DNA of 64,000 nt from Azolla caroliniana (lineage: Eukaryota; Polypodiophyta), in contig JBHGNT010000018.1 of NCBI GenBank assembly GCA_043228905.1, positions 16,802,001 to 16,866,000 on the forward strand. Reading direction: 5' to 3'. Position 1 is the stretch's first letter. Every line of letters starts with the position of its first letter. Position numbers and translations under genes: made by a program. Shown here one piece after another: positions 1 through 12,182 of this stretch. The notes under the pieces are model-generated. The model made no database searches. It saw only the letters and a list, made by a program, of their open reading frames with translations, and was not told where the DNA came from.

Positions 1-467
1 GAAGATTGACAGCACCTTGGTCTTCAACACGAAAACCCATAACTTCCAGCTATGGTCATCAATGAAGGTCACAAAATATTGTGAACTAGCATGTGACTTT
101 GTATCTACATAATATACATATGTATGCGCGAGTTCTAGCGTTGTCTTCTTCCTCATCGGGGTCCTGGGACGGAAGGAGGCCCTATTCTACTTGCCGACCA
201 AGCAATCGGTGCATTTGTCAAGATGCACATCAAGAAAATTCTTCTAGAAGTGCCTCGGGTTCCCACAATAGAAGCATGTGGGCCTTCCTCTTGACTTCGA
301 CCTTGTTTTGGACTTGTCCCGGTTCTAGGGACTTCTCTACCGGCCTCTTCCTCAGTTTGAGTCACCTTTTTTGTCCAGGGCCTTTGGGTCAATAACAGAT
401 TCTCTATCCTTTCGGCGAGCTTCCTTATTTAATAATCTCGACTTCACCTTCTCCAAGGATAGATGCT

Positions 468-968
468 TCAGGTATTGCCCAATGTGACAACGAGCGTCTT
501 CAAGTTGTCCAGAAGGGATCCAGAGAGGTACCTCGTCAACAATGCTAATACCTCGTCAACAAGAGGTACTTCTAGAGAGGTGGTTTGATTTATCAGTCCT
601 TGGAAGGCATTTAGGTGCTCTGCCATGCTTGAGCGATCTCGGTACCGCAGTCTCATGATATTCCGGAAGACTGACACTCTATTAACGATGTTTTTGTTCT
701 CAAACATAACGCCGATCTTCTTCAACGGGACATCTTCCTTTGTCTCTTCATTGAAATTGTTATATAGACTCATTTCTATAAAACACCTAATGTAAGTTGT
801 TGCCTTCAGATGCATAACCTCCTAGGTCGATGCATCGCTCTTGTTTAGCTTTGCATCTCCGTACTACACCGGCATCATGTCCCTCAACTTCGACTTCCAA
901 ACATAATAGTTTGAGCCGATTAGCTCGAACATTCCTCTGAGGTGTTCGTCCATTGATCTAATACCAGT
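468..968 (-). pseudogene. copia gag (UBN2-type) of element A, broken
   Basis: Minus-strand frames give the gag start region (ELIGSNYYVWKSKLRDMM, about 880-935) and the central gag (TTYIRCFIEMSLYNNFNEET and SSMAEHLNAFQGLINQ, 468-815). These match the gag of copy J (34326-35048) almost residue for residue. Gag would form the virus-like particle that packages element RNA. The two pieces are in different frames, so no intact protein is made. The copia assignment is secure from the homology to J and from the knuckle downstream. Confidence 0.85.
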
Positions 969-969
969 T

Positions 970-1501
970 TGTTGCGGAATATGTAGTCGGCCACAACCGG
1001 TCAACACGTGCAAATGAGAGACGCAAAAATCAAGACAACAATGAACAAGAAAAGTACAGAGACACAAGAACTTTTAATGTGGAAAACCCTGAATGGGAAA
1101 AACTAGGGGAGTCTACAAACTCTAAACTATATCACTATAGTAAGAGGGAACACAAAGCCTTGAGCTCCTCTTCGTCTGATAACAATTACAACAGAGATTC
1201 CTAGTACTCACTAGTTACAACATCTACTACACTAGTTACAATGTTGTCATCTCACTCAAAATGATTTTCCCTAGGAGTATTTATACTAATACACACAATG
1301 GGCTATTTACACATATGGCTTGTCTTTGGCGTATCAAAACATATCTACAAATATGTTCTCATTCGGATACATCTCCAGATCTAACCGATCTGGGGCTCGT
1401 AGATCTTCATCCGGCTTTGGCACTCTTCCTATTCGGTTCCTGTTCTTCGATCTCCAATCCGATTTGTGCTCTTCCCATTTGGAGGGACCTGTTTCCTAAC
1501 A
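970..1501 (-). repeat. 5' LTR of copia A
   Basis: On the minus strand this 532-bp block starts TGTTAGGAAACAGG and ends CGCAACA, followed by spacer AAC and the PBS. Its start matches the LTR starts of J (31020 and 35670), and the internal phrase giving GGAAAACCC also occurs in the LTRs of H and J. Base 1502 onward belongs to a different copia. Confidence 0.8.
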
Positions 1502-1689
1502 CAACCTAAGCTTCTCTCTTAGATAGTTTGTTTTGAAGTACCAGTTGTAGTTGTACTTTGGTCCATGTAGATGACTTGTTGTGTTGCCACTCTTGTGTTG
1601 TGGGTTGGGCTGTTGAGAAGAGTCAGCACGTCCGAAAAAGTGACTCTTCTTAGTTCAATCGGTCTTTCGGCCGCCTTGTGCATCTCTGA

Positions 1690-2760
1690 CCCATTGAAGA
1701 CAAAGTCCGAACTTCAAATGACTTGTCGAGTCTCTAGGTTCCACAGGCAACCGCATACGTCGTCAGGTCACAGAGGCAGGTCCTCGACTCATTGAAGTTG
1801 CCTCAGGTCCATAACCTAAGAAAATGCATTTTCTTGACATGGGCTTGAGCTTTCGGTGTTCATCTTTCTATATAAGCGCATACACATCATAGCGGAAAAT
1901 CCACAACTTTCCATAATCAGGTCACTTGCCAGTCCAAAGCTCTTGCGGAATTTGAAGTCCAAGAGGCCTGCTTGGTGGCATATTTATAATATGTATTGTA
2001 GTGGACAATGCCTCAATTCAAAAACCATCTGAAAGTTCGGCATGATGCAACATGGAAACAATTCGCTCCTCAATTGTTTGGTTCATGCGTTTTGGAATCC
2101 CATTTTTCTCGGGGATGTATGGAGTTGTGTACTCTTGTTTGATGCCACGTTGCTGGTAGAATCTGATGAATTCGTCCGATTTGTATTCTCTACCATTATC
2201 CGACCGTAAGCATTTCAACTTTCGGTCGGTCTGGTTTTCGACCATAGCAAGCCATTCCAAAAAGATTGTGAACATGCGATCTTTAGTTCTGGTCGGATAG
2301 ACCCACACCTTCCGAATCATGTCATCAATAAATGTGACGAAGTAGTACACACCACCGAGAGACTGATGTGGCATTGGGCCATAGATGTCTGAAAGGATTT
2401 AGTCGAGTAGGCTTGACTCTTTCGGCACGATCGTCAGGTGTGAGGTCATGGCTTGTTTGCCATACTGACATTGCTCACAAAATTGGCGGTCGGAGAAGGA
2501 GAGTTTAGGGATAATAGTCAACCCTAGATAGATGCATGATGCCGGCCTTGCTCAGGTGGCCGAGTCGTCCATGCCACAAGGACGATACAAGAATATTGAC
2601 CAAGAATATGTCACCCTCTCTAAGAATGATGTATAACGGGTAAAATGAATGTACCTTCGCCCCTCGTAAGCAGGAGGTTGCCTCTATGGAGTGTCTGCTG
2701 ACACGGATGCTGTCTTCATCAAGATGTCCCATTGAGATAAGCGGTAGTGTCAGTTCTGGG
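1690..2760 (-). pseudogene. copia integrase and GAG-pre-integrase of A0, broken
   Basis: The minus-strand core frame at 2018-2374 reads VYYFVTFIDDMIRKVWVYP, then KCLRSDNGREY, then EKNGIPKRMNQTIEERI. This covers the first and second acidic residues of the DDE triad; the usual third Glu lies near the PEKNG-x-x-ER block. The 2505-2732 frame holds LWHGRLGHLSKAGIMHL, the His part of the HHCC finger. Downstream (about 1860-2010) another frame gives ALSTTIHIINMPPSRPLG and then KLKPMSRKCIFLGYG-like sequence typical of the copia integrase tail. At least two frame changes separate these blocks. Confidence 0.85.
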
Positions 2761-3063
2761 ATGCGTTAGACGTTGAATTACCTAGCGGCAAGTTGAGCTC
2801 TATTGTGCTGATGCCGACAATGGCACATGTTATGAATTGCCGACTCATACCAAGTTGGCATTCTAAGCTGAATATTGCCAAAACTATGACCAATAGGGGT
2901 TACAAGAAAGGAGGCACTAACTCAAGAAGCCAACTCGTGGTTTCTTCGGTCTTATGAAAATCTTCTTATTCGACTGAATTTTCGATTATTAGGATGTTTA
3001 GGTCATCTGATAGGATTTCGACTGAAGGGCCGACAAAATTTACCCCCTTCAATCACGACACAG

Positions 3064-3511
3064 TGACATCAAATACATAGTTAGTAAAGATTAAACCTGC
3101 AACCTCACATCTACAAGATGCCATGCTCAACCATTTTGATATGAGCATGCATTTGTATATAATGGTTTAGTATTGTATAGTTTATCATATAGTACATTTC
3201 AGAATTAGAATATTCTAGTCATTAGTATACTCTAGAAATATTGTATGGCATATTCTAGAGATATTTCTCGAGTATATTATAGAGATTTTCAATCCTGGAA
3301 CATGTATAAATACTTGTAACCTCCTTGGTCCCTTTCAGGGATTCAACACCAGTCATTGACACATCAATCTAGTATTCTCGTTTCATTCCATCTTGTCTCC
3401 TTCTTCATCTATGTCTTCATGCTCTTGTGTTATTCCTAGCTTATTAAGTTCCACGCTTGTAGCCCCACCATCCGTGCTCCATCCGAGTTTGCACTTGGTG
3501 TGTTCGTGACA
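3064..3511. repeat. left terminal repeat of T1
   Basis: It begins TGACATCAAATACATAG and ends GTTCGTGACA. It holds many TTCTAG-type repeats (TATTCTAGAAATATT, CATATTCTAGAG), a TATAAATA box at about 3306 (CATGTATAAATACTTG), and an antisense tRNA-like block at 3088-3150. Confidence 0.7.
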
Positions 3512-3659
3512 GTTTGAATCCCTTCCAACTGGAAGCATCACCCCTCTTCGTTATCGGCTTTGCGTCTAGAGTTACCATCATCAACATCCTAGTCTTCGAC
3601 ATCATCTTTTTCAGCACCTCTTCGCCCAACCTTCATCGTAATCAAACTACTTGTTATCA

Positions 3660-4620
3660 TTTATAAGTAACATTTTGCATCACAATTTTGGTGAGGATTG
3701 CTTTCGATTGCTCGCCTTCCCAATTTTGGTGGGGGTTACAACCGCTCACTTTCTTGGTGGGAATTGAATCATTGCTCGCTTGCACTCCATTTTCATTTTA
3801 GTTCAAGTCTCGTGCCACTTTCCTTTGGCGAGGACCGATTTCGATCACTCACTTTCTAGTTCCGGTGGGGGTCACAACTGCTCACTTTCCTTGTGGGGAT
3901 TGTGTCGGTTTCTCACTAGCGCAACCGTTTGTGCTGTGTTTTGGGTCAACCTTGGCTATTTACCCTCTCATAATGGAAGAAGTTGAGCCAACCGCTTCAC
4001 ATGCACTCCTTCTCCCGTTCTTGTTCCAGTTCCCAGTGAGGGCCACATGGTCGATCACTCCCGTTCGTGTTCCAGTTCTTGGTGAGCACCCCATGGTCGC
4101 TCACACCCATTTGTGTTCCAATTTCCAGTGAGGACCGCATGGTCGCTCACTCTCGTTTGTGTTCTAGTTCCCGTTGAGGACCGCTTGGTTGCTTACGCTC
4201 GTTCGTGTTCCTGGTGAGGGCCGCATGGTCGTTCATGCCCATTCGTGTTCCAGTTCCCGATGAGGGCCGCATGGTTGCTCACGCCTGTTCATGTTCTAGT
4301 TCATGTTCCCGATGAGGACCGCACATGATTGCTCACGTCTGTCGGTGTTCTAGTCTTCGGTGAGGGACGCATGGTCGCTCATGCCCGTTCATGTTACCGA
4401 TGGGGACGGCACATGGTCGCTCATGTCTGTCAGTGTTCTGGTCTTTGGTGAGGGCCACACATGGTCGCTCACACTTGTTGGGGTTCTAATCTCCGGCGAG
4501 GACCACATATGGTCGCTCACATCCGTCAGTATTCCAATCTCCGATGAGGACCGCACATGGTCGCTCACGCCCGTTGGTGTTCTAGTCTCCGGTGAGGAAA
4601 ACATATGATTCCTCATGCCC
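3660..4620. repeat. tandem array inside T1
   Basis: From about 4030 to 4620 a degenerate unit of roughly 38-54 bp (usually 46-49) repeats about 13 times. Each unit carries a form of GGTGAGGACCGCATGGTCGC followed by TCACGCCCGTTCGTGTTCC. Before it, 3680-3920 holds a looser relative (GGTGGGGGTTACAACCGCTC and GGTGGGGATTG). Open frames on both strands here are a by-product of the repeat and are not genes. Confidence 0.85.
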
Positions 4621-4701
4621 ATAGTGCTCCAATTCCCGTCTACCCCTACACCACACTTTCGAAATAGGGGTCGTAAAGCGGAGGATAATATCATGATATA
4701 G

Positions 4702-5161
4702 TGACGTCAAATACGTAGTTAGTGAGAATTGAACTTGTAACCTCACATCTACAAGATGTCTTGTTCAACCATTTTGATATGAACATGCATTTATATATAA
4801 TAGTTTATTCTATAGTCTAGCATATATACATTTCAGAATCAGAATATTCTAGTCATTAGTATATTCTAGAAATATTGTATAGCATATTCTAGACGAGTAT
4901 ATTCTAGAGATATTTCTCGAGTCTATTCTAGAGATATTCAATCTCAGAACATGTATAAATACTTGTAACCTCCTTCATCCCTTTCAAGGGATTCAACACC
5001 AGTCATTGACGCATCAATCTAGTATAATTCTCATTTCATTCCATCTTGTCTCCTTCATCTCTATCTTCATGCTCTTGTGTCATTCCTAGCTTATTAAGTT
5101 CCACGCTCGTAGCCTCATCATCCGTGCTCCATCCAAGTCCGCAGTTGGTGTGTTCGTGACA
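4702..5161. repeat. right terminal repeat of T1
   Basis: It begins TGACGTCAAATACGTAG and ends GTTCGTGACA. It aligns along its length with 3064-3511, with substitutions and small indels such as an extra ACGAGTATATTCTAG piece. It carries the same TATAAATA box (about 4950) and the same antisense tRNA-like block (about 4725-4790). Confidence 0.7.
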
Positions 5162-5870
5162 CGTTCGGCCGACCGCTCTTTTGCTTGTTTCACTAAGCTT
5201 TTTCATTTTTGGCCTTGAGGGCACGACATTTGGCGTTGATGTGTCCATGTTTCTTGCAGTAATTGCATATCCAGGTGTTCCTGGACTTACCTTCACCTCT
5301 GGCATTAGTCGGATGTCGGGAATAACTTTTTCCTTGATTGTTAGGTTGGTTGGCCGAACTTTCTACCATGAACGCATCGCTTGCCGACTCATGTACAAAC
5401 GTTTTACTCTAAGCGTCTTCTGACAAGATGGAGCTCGTCATCTCGGAGTACTTGATGACACTAGTCAATGTGTTGCACACAGTAGTTATGAAAGTTTCAC
5501 ATGACGGGGGGAGATTGCTCATTAGCAGGAGAGCCTTTAGCTCATCATCAATTGTCGAAATTTGGGAGCTAATGCTTTCGTACTCATTAAGATGTGCCTG
5601 GACTGAATTGGATTCTTTCATCCAAAGATTGTAAAGGGGCCAAACTAGAAAAATCTTCGTGGCAGCCACCTTCTTTCTAGTATGTTGTCGAATACGATTG
5701 CACCATATAGTAGATTGATTCGGATAGGTGCATCCAAATGATGCATGAACAATCCGTTCCAATTTCATCCACTCATTTGGCTTATATTGATTAGGAACAT
5801 TTTCATTCTGAAATTTGGGAGTATGTGTTGTGTGCATACATACATATACACATATATGCTCCACATTCAC
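5162..5870 (-). pseudogene. copia gag of A0 with zinc knuckle, broken
   Basis: A minus-strand frame at 5409-5870 contains YPNQSTIWCNRIRQHTRKKV, SNSVQAHLNEYESISSQIS and ALLLMSNLPPSCETFITTV, which is the copia gag (UBN2) pattern of recruitment and LPxSxxxF motifs. About 140 bases further downstream a CNYCKKHGHINAKC knuckle (C-x2-C-x4-H-x4-C) is read in another frame at about 5220-5270. T1 follows immediately. The first ATG of the frame lies in AT-rich flank and is unlikely to be the true start. Confidence 0.8.
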
Positions 5871-8013
5871 AAGCTTGTAAACTCATATATACACATATTC
5901 AAATATATACACACAACACGTACACATACACTTAATCATATACTTAAACCTATGTATACATACGTGTATGCACGTGTACACTTACATACTTTTACACATG
6001 ATTAGTAATAATAGTCATTCATATGTATGCACACATATATAAATGAAATACATAACCTACACTTACCCCTTAGTACATGGAGAAACCACTCGTAAATACA
6101 CACACTCTTGCACACGAATAAATACACACTTAAGTAAGCACATGATTTGATTGTATTAAACAACTATTCATATGAACAGTTGCACTAGCAAGAGGAAAAT
6201 CATTTTCATCATCTCCTTTTTTCTTGGTTTATGTCCTTGCTGCTCCTTGGTTTAGGAACTTCATACATCAAGACGTAAAAGCACTTACCTCTCTAGTATA
6301 TACAATCACAAGAGCTTTACAAGTGTCTTAAGTTAGTATAAAATCAACATGCCCCTAATCACGAATTAAGGAATATGATTATCTTAATTAAATAAATAAT
6401 TATGACATAAGCAACATACAAGTTGTCTCAATTAAATAAATGAATATATCAATTAATTGGTGTGGAAAGGCTACATAGAGAAAAGTGGCTCTTAGTGGAT
6501 GCAAATGGGAGAGAATGAGGATCAAAAGGTTGCCCCAATTTGGGTACCCAAAAGCACTTTTTATATGAGATTGCTTGCCAGATTATGCAAATTAGAAGCC
6601 CTAGAGGGTTCCTACACTAGAAGCCCATTGCCCATTAACAATTACTATTTAATAAAGCGTAGGTCCCCACGAATTACAATATGCCTTGTTTCTTACATAC
6701 CTTTGGCAAACATGGGTTGATTGGTGTTTAAGGACCAAGGTGTTAAACTCTTTTTTATAAGTGACAACTAACCTCTTGTAGCATTATTCCATTGAGTCTC
6801 TTCAATGGTTATCACGTTATGCTAAATAAAAATGGAAGGTAAGTCACATGATTATGTATGGTAGCATATCTTTAGACATATTTGGCATTCTAAACTATTG
6901 CTTGTAGCAAAGGTCTTAATTTCGAGAGTATTGGATTGCAATATTCAAGTGAAAGATAGTAGTCATTATTCCATACAACGTTCAATTGTTCATGAAATTT
7001 GGGGTTACATTTAATAACCATGTCCACACAAGGTTTGGAAGCCAAATTGATCATATTGCTAAGGTTTAGTGGGCAAGCCTTGTAGGTCAAGTGAAAGGGG
7101 AGAAAATGTATATTAGCCTAATAGGTTAGATTTTAGGATATTTTGAGAATAGGTAGAACAAAATGCTTCCATAAAAATGAGGTTAATGGATATTAGAGAA
7201 CATTGTCTACTATTAGGCAATTGTTGTAGGCATATGTCGATGCCATTGCAATACTTCATTCACCTTATCATGAATATTACTATCAGGTCTCCTTGTGTAT
7301 ACTTTTTTCCTTATGTTATATGTTTCTTATCTTCTAGCATTTTCCCATAAGTTTTCTCCCGAGAAAAAGAATAAATAAACATGTATGCTTATTTGTTATG
7401 CATTTATAAGCATTATACATGCCATAATTTCCCAAATATTATGCATTACTCCATAAATTCGATGACATGATGTAGTGTAAGTCAATTAAGTGTCTCAAAA
7501 AACTTTGTTGTTAAGATGAACTCTTAGCACTGGTCCTTAATCTAGGAGGATCAAGTTTAATTGTACTAGGCTTTGCACCACTACATTTTATTTCCATATT
7601 TAAAATTTGAGTTACGAAAATTTAGTAGTATAAGTTAATGTGTCTAGATGAAGTTTTATAGGATTTACGACATTAGCTTTCACTACTGCATTAATATGAA
7701 CATATCCCCTTCATAGTATTGACATACAAAAACCACATATAATTTTTTGTGAATGAAGATCCATTTGCAAGAACATAAACCTTTTCGATGGTATTGTCAA
7801 TTTGTAGCATGCAAATTTTCAACATGAGTACATATATAATCACAAATATTGTTTATAATACTTCTCACCAAGGCATGTAGTTTTTAGAGTGTGCTAATGT
7901 TATCTCATATTGACATTTGCCACTGAGATAATTATATGTGTAATCTTGAGTCTTAGTTCCTCTTTTTGTTGTGTGGCAAGGCAATCATTCTTAGTACAAT
8001 CATGTAAAAAAAA
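5871..8013. other. AT-rich intergenic DNA, no gene recognised
   Basis: This stretch lies downstream of the MYB-CC gene. It starts with a CATA/CACA-rich simple-sequence patch (5820-6000) and includes short AT repeats such as AATTAAATAAATAA near 6390-6440. Six-frame reading shows only short unrelated frames. I see no LTR, RNA gene or conserved domain. Confidence 0.6.
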
Positions 8014-11000
8014 TCAAAATCTTTGTTGTCCAAGGTGATAAAGCTCATCATCATGCCATAGATCATCATGGTGATCATTACTCAATGTGTTGTGAAAACT
8101 TGAAGCCTTTTGACCATAATCTACATACACATCCCCTCTCTTTAAATTATTGTAACTCCCCAAATGGGATGATTTTGTAGGGTGATGATCTTGGGATCCA
8201 CTCATTTGCAATATATGTGTTGGTATATGATACACAAGGGGAAGTTGGTCATCACAACAACTATTCGAACTACCATCCACGGTGGTGTTTGAAATTCTAG
8301 TATTGGTTGATGACCCTAATGTTGTATTCTCAGAACTGTTGAATGCATGGGATGATTCAGGAGATGAATTATCGCAAGCCCCCTCTTCAATTATTGATTC
8401 AGGACCAGGTGAGCACTCTGATATTAATGGATTGAATGGAACCATAGATAATTTGCCATTACTCTTCCCTGGTTCAATATTGTCCATAGTTTTGGTGATT
8501 CTCTCTTGCTCCTCTATAATACTTTGTAAATATCTCCCTTGAGCTTCTATTCTTAGTTGTAGTTGCCTTTGTACCTATGCAAGAGAAGGTTGTTCCCAAG
8601 ATAAATCCATATGTTCATTCATATATTATGCGAAATGCATAAAAAGGTGAATAATAAAGAAGATTTGACATAAAAACATAATACATGTACATGTCTAACT
8701 CAAAGTGATGATTACCAATGTGAATGAAAACTTAATCACAAAAACGCACAATGATGTGGAAAGGTTTTGCTTAGTCATCATGTTTAATGCAATTGTATGA
8801 TATAAAGAATGTCAATCAAAATATATGAAGTGTACGATTAAGATTGTGAATGAAAATGCATATATTAATCCTAAAAATGCAAATCAATGTGGAAACACGT
8901 TCAGTCGTGATAGTCAGTCGTGATTTGTACAATATGAAGCATGTTGACCATATAATATGAAGGTGACAACATATCATTATTCAGATATAGTGAATTTATC
9001 ATCATGTAGGTGATGTTAATATTTAAACATACCTCAAGCTGGTCTTGCAATCGTCTTTGAACTTCCATATGCACTTGGAGAGTTTCTGTTAAATGCATAC
9101 CCCTACAATTCGTGGACAACATAAATATGAATTATGCTCCAAATCACAAGTGGTACATGAATATGTATAATCACATATACGATGCACATTTATGAACTTA
9201 CGATGGTCCGGATTGATCCGCCACTTCCATATTAACCATTTCCAAGCTCTTTCTCTTGTCAAACTTTCCTGTTGATTTTTCAAAAGAGGAAATGTTTGGT
9301 AGTAGTAAAGAAGAAACTTATTGTGTGTTGACACCGATACACAATTACCAACTGATTAAAAGTTTATTTCAAGGCCATATTGGCATCAACATACATACCA
9401 ACTTGATTTGCATCATGCATGTACTTTGCGAGTCGAAATTTCTGCCAAATGAATGTATAACCAATGTAAGCTAGTATTGCATGGGAATTGGTGATGTAGC
9501 TTACTACACACATAGGCATGGTCATAATTTATTAGTAAATTACCTGCAAATGGCTCTTGACATGGTAGATTGTTAAACCTGGTACTCCCATCACTTTAAG
9601 TATGCCTTTTGGTGTAGCTCCTATATAATCACAATACATAATAAACCATGGATAAGTGCTTTCCTTTTATATTCTATCCCAAACCCTTTGTTAACTATCT
9701 TAATCCATTCATTTGCATTGATTAATAATTCCATTCAACGTATTATTAACTTGTCCAATAATATGTTACACTTAGTTGTTCTCAGCCAAGATGTAGGGTT
9801 TTCAAGAAACCAGTTGTTGATGCTTCATAAGGTAAGGATATGCTAATGTTTTAAAAGGTATGGCATTTCTTTGAAAGATGTCGATGTTTTGAAGATTATT
9901 GATTAGAAAAATGTGGATCATGTTTTGCAAAGGGGATCCAATAGGCCATGTAGATTCAACCATATAAGAAATATTGTCCCCTAAGTGGCTAGTGATGCAG
10001 ACTTCCTAAGTCTCAATATCTACTTTACACACGCACATGGAGATAGAGTGTAATGTTTGTCACCACATAGGTTACCCTATCTCACTCTTGCAAAGTTGAC
10101 TTGGATATCACATACAATTCTAGATAATTTTGTGTATTGGCACTATGAAGTGTGTTTGGTACAATAATAGTCAATGTGGTTTGGGCAATAATGATTTTTG
10201 TCAGTGCTACCATGGACAACCAAAATAACTTAATCGATCCGGCTTTTCTACTAAAGAATATAATGAGGAACAAACAACTGAGACTAGGGATGACTTGGGT
10301 TTCATTGAGTTATTCGTGTATCCAACTAAATTTGGAAAAAACATATAATTGCCAAAGTTCAACCCCTAAAAAGGCGTGCATGTGTTTGTCAACGTGTGTA
10401 AGATCTCAAGCTTGGATGAATATATCATTCGATTTTATAAAAAATAATGGTAGATGCCATAGGAAACAACGATAAAATTTCATGATGGCACACTATCAAA
10501 AGTGCTAAGCTATTGAAATGCTCAAAATAATTATGTCAACACATGGTCTTGCCCTAACAACAAGGATTAGATTGGTCAAGTGGCCATTGCTAACGCGATG
10601 ATTGCATATTAATTATTTGTGTGCTTAGGGATTTTGCATTTGGATAATTGTACAAAATGCAATTTTAGAGTAATGTAGGTAGGTCATGGTCTTTATAATA
10701 ATCCAAACAAGGTTTCATATAGCTCTCGGATATAATCATATCTCACAATAAGTTTTCAACATCCCCTATTCTAGTGGCCATGATTCCAAACTTGGTTGTA
10801 TAGGCAAAGTGGAAAGGCTGATTATTTCATAGACAAAAATGAATATTCCTTGTGCATAATCTGACACATTACCATATAATGTATATGATGGTGGCATCAA
10901 GTGTTGGATGTAATGGCAAGCTCAATGTGTTCCATTTTGTGCAAAAGTGTTTCTTTGGTAGGCAATGGTGGTAGAGCTACCTCTCATGGTGGCTTTAAAA

Positions 11001-12182
11001 TGCCAAGACATTTGAAATGGGATAAATTTTTTCTATACAATGACTTGAGAAGGATGTGAGCCATTGATTCCTTACTTGCCTTAGAGTCAATAAACCGTGA
11101 TTGTTATGTCATGAATGTGGGCTTTGTTTATTGGAAAACCATTGTCACCTTTTCAATGGGTTTGTTACCCTTCCCATCATATAAGCATGTGTTTGACTAT
11201 GTTAAATATTGGGGCCTATGTTACAATTGAAGTATGAGAAATGGGTTTTTGTTTGATGATATCCATAGAGTACCACAACATGTACATTGTTGTAAAAGAA
11301 AATTGATTTCACTCTTTTCACAACCAAGCTCTAAGGGCATCTTTGTCCTCGGAGGAGTTACCTTTATGTCACTTAGTCTAAACAACACGTTAGAGACTTT
11401 ACCTTGTCTATTACATCTATTGCGTCGTAGGCTAGGATTGCATTAATCTTCACTTTTGTAGGTTGGACGTAGCAATATTTGTTTTATATTGGATCCATGT
11501 TGTGTGATTCAATAGTATCCACAAAATTCCCATACATAACCCTACCCTACCGAATAGTTAGTAAGCAAATGCCCTTGCCCTTTCAAATGCAATATTATGA
11601 ACAACATTGGGATTATGTTTGCTAGTAAACTGCCACAATTATTCCAATCAAGGTGAATAGATCGTAGAGCAGGCATAATCTAACTTAAACCTTCTGAACT
11701 ATCGGAAAACTCGTCATCACTCACAAGTGTCAAACGCGCGCTCAAGACTACATCGAACAGATAAATTCGTGATCTCTTAAATGGTTTGGTTTATGTCCGA
11801 GGGCCTCTTAAATAATCTTATTGGTTGGTATAAGTCTCAAATCCGACACCATAGAGTCGAACCGACGAGTTGTCCAGAGACAGGACACACATACATATTA
11901 CACACACATTAGTAATCATACTCAGGAATTAAAATCTATTCCTTACTATGGCTTGTTCATCATCAGAACCATATATACATAGACCACAATAATACCCAAA
12001 ATAAAAACCCTAAAACCCAGAAGGAGGAAAATGGTTAAAAAAATAGGGATCGACAAGCTAGAGAGAGGAAATAGCTTACTGTCTGGTCCTCCAAGCTCAG
12101 CCACAGCATCTTGGAAGCGCTGATGCAGCTCTGGTGTCCATCTTAGCCTCTGCTTTGATGATGATGATGTTGATGAAGCCAT
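8014..12182 (-). CDS. MYB-CC (GARP, PHR1-LIKE) transcription factor, six exons, intact
   Basis: Exons on the minus strand are 12182-12080, 9620-9544, 9441-9399, 9268-9202, 9102-9033 and 8574-8014, 921 nt in all, giving 306 residues plus stop. Every intron starts GT (GTAAGC, GTAATT, GTATGT, GTAAGT, GTATGT) and ends AG, and the phases (1, 0, 1, 2, 0) join without a stop. Residues 10-67 form the GARP MYB domain ([38 protein letters not shown]). Residues 98-146 form the MYB-CC coiled coil ([20 protein letters not shown], then [16 protein letters not shown]). The C-terminus is rich in Ser, Asn, Asp and His, typical of an activation or linker region. The family acts in the nucleus as dimers on imperfect palindromes. 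Phosphate-starvation signalling is the best-known role, but the subclade here, with a very short N-terminus like PHL7, may have other targets. An in-frame TAG lies 15 bases upstream of the ATG. Intron 1 is 2,459 bp. This is the only convincing host gene in the window. Confidence 0.93.

Larger units (their letters stand above)
1..1501 (-). mobile_element. Ty1/copia element A, 5' part, internally deleted (J-type lineage)
   Basis: Read on the minus strand, the order is 5' LTR (970-1501), a primer-binding site at 955-966 (TGGTATTAGATC, one or two changes from the initiator-Met site TGGTATCAGAGC), gag, then integrase running off the window start. The gag zinc knuckle (CFYCGNPRHF, about 245-290) passes directly into the integrase zinc-finger end (KCTDCLVGK, about 200-235). 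The protease and the first half of the integrase zinc finger are therefore deleted relative to copy J. Stop codons add to the decay. The right edge meets another copia (A0), which suggests A inserted into A0. No second LTR or target duplication can be checked because the element leaves the window. Confidence 0.85.
3056..5161. mobile_element. T1: non-coding LTR-flanked (TRIM/LARD-like) element inserted in A0
   Basis: Two diverged direct repeats (about 3064-3511 and 4702-5161) bracket about 1.2 kb without any retroviral gene. Both copies end GTTCGTGACA. Upstream similarity reaches about 3056 and 4694, so the start is uncertain by some 8 bases. A purine-rich stretch before the second copy (AAAGCGGAGGATAATA) could be the polypurine tract, which would make the element plus-oriented. 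The interior is dominated by a tandem array (3660-4620). I found no convincing target duplication (right flank CGTTC). The copies differ by many substitutions and short indels, so this is much older than T2. It interrupts the A0 copia between gag and protease. Confidence 0.7.
1502..5870 (-). mobile_element. Ty1/copia A0 relic, split by element T1
   Basis: This is a minus-strand copia of a lineage different from A. Moving up in coordinates, it shows the integrase C-terminal region (1700-2000), integrase core (2018-2374), GAG-pre-integrase (2505-2732), remnants of protease (2740-2960), the T1 insertion (about 3056-5161), then the gag zinc knuckle (about 5220-5270) and gag body (5409-5870). Reverse transcriptase would lie left of 1502, where element A now sits. 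No LTR of A0 is visible. Frames are broken in many places, so this is an old copy. Confidence 0.8.

Noticed and set aside
4360-4694. Open frames on both strands in T1
   Set aside because: They are translations of the tandem repeat (the product repeats WSLTPVGVLVSGE-like text) and carry no independent coding signal.
9620-12080. Separate genes within the 2.46-kb region between MYB-CC exons 1 and 2
   Set aside because: Short frames (for example 10152-10475 plus) lack domains and homology; the region is explained as intron 1.
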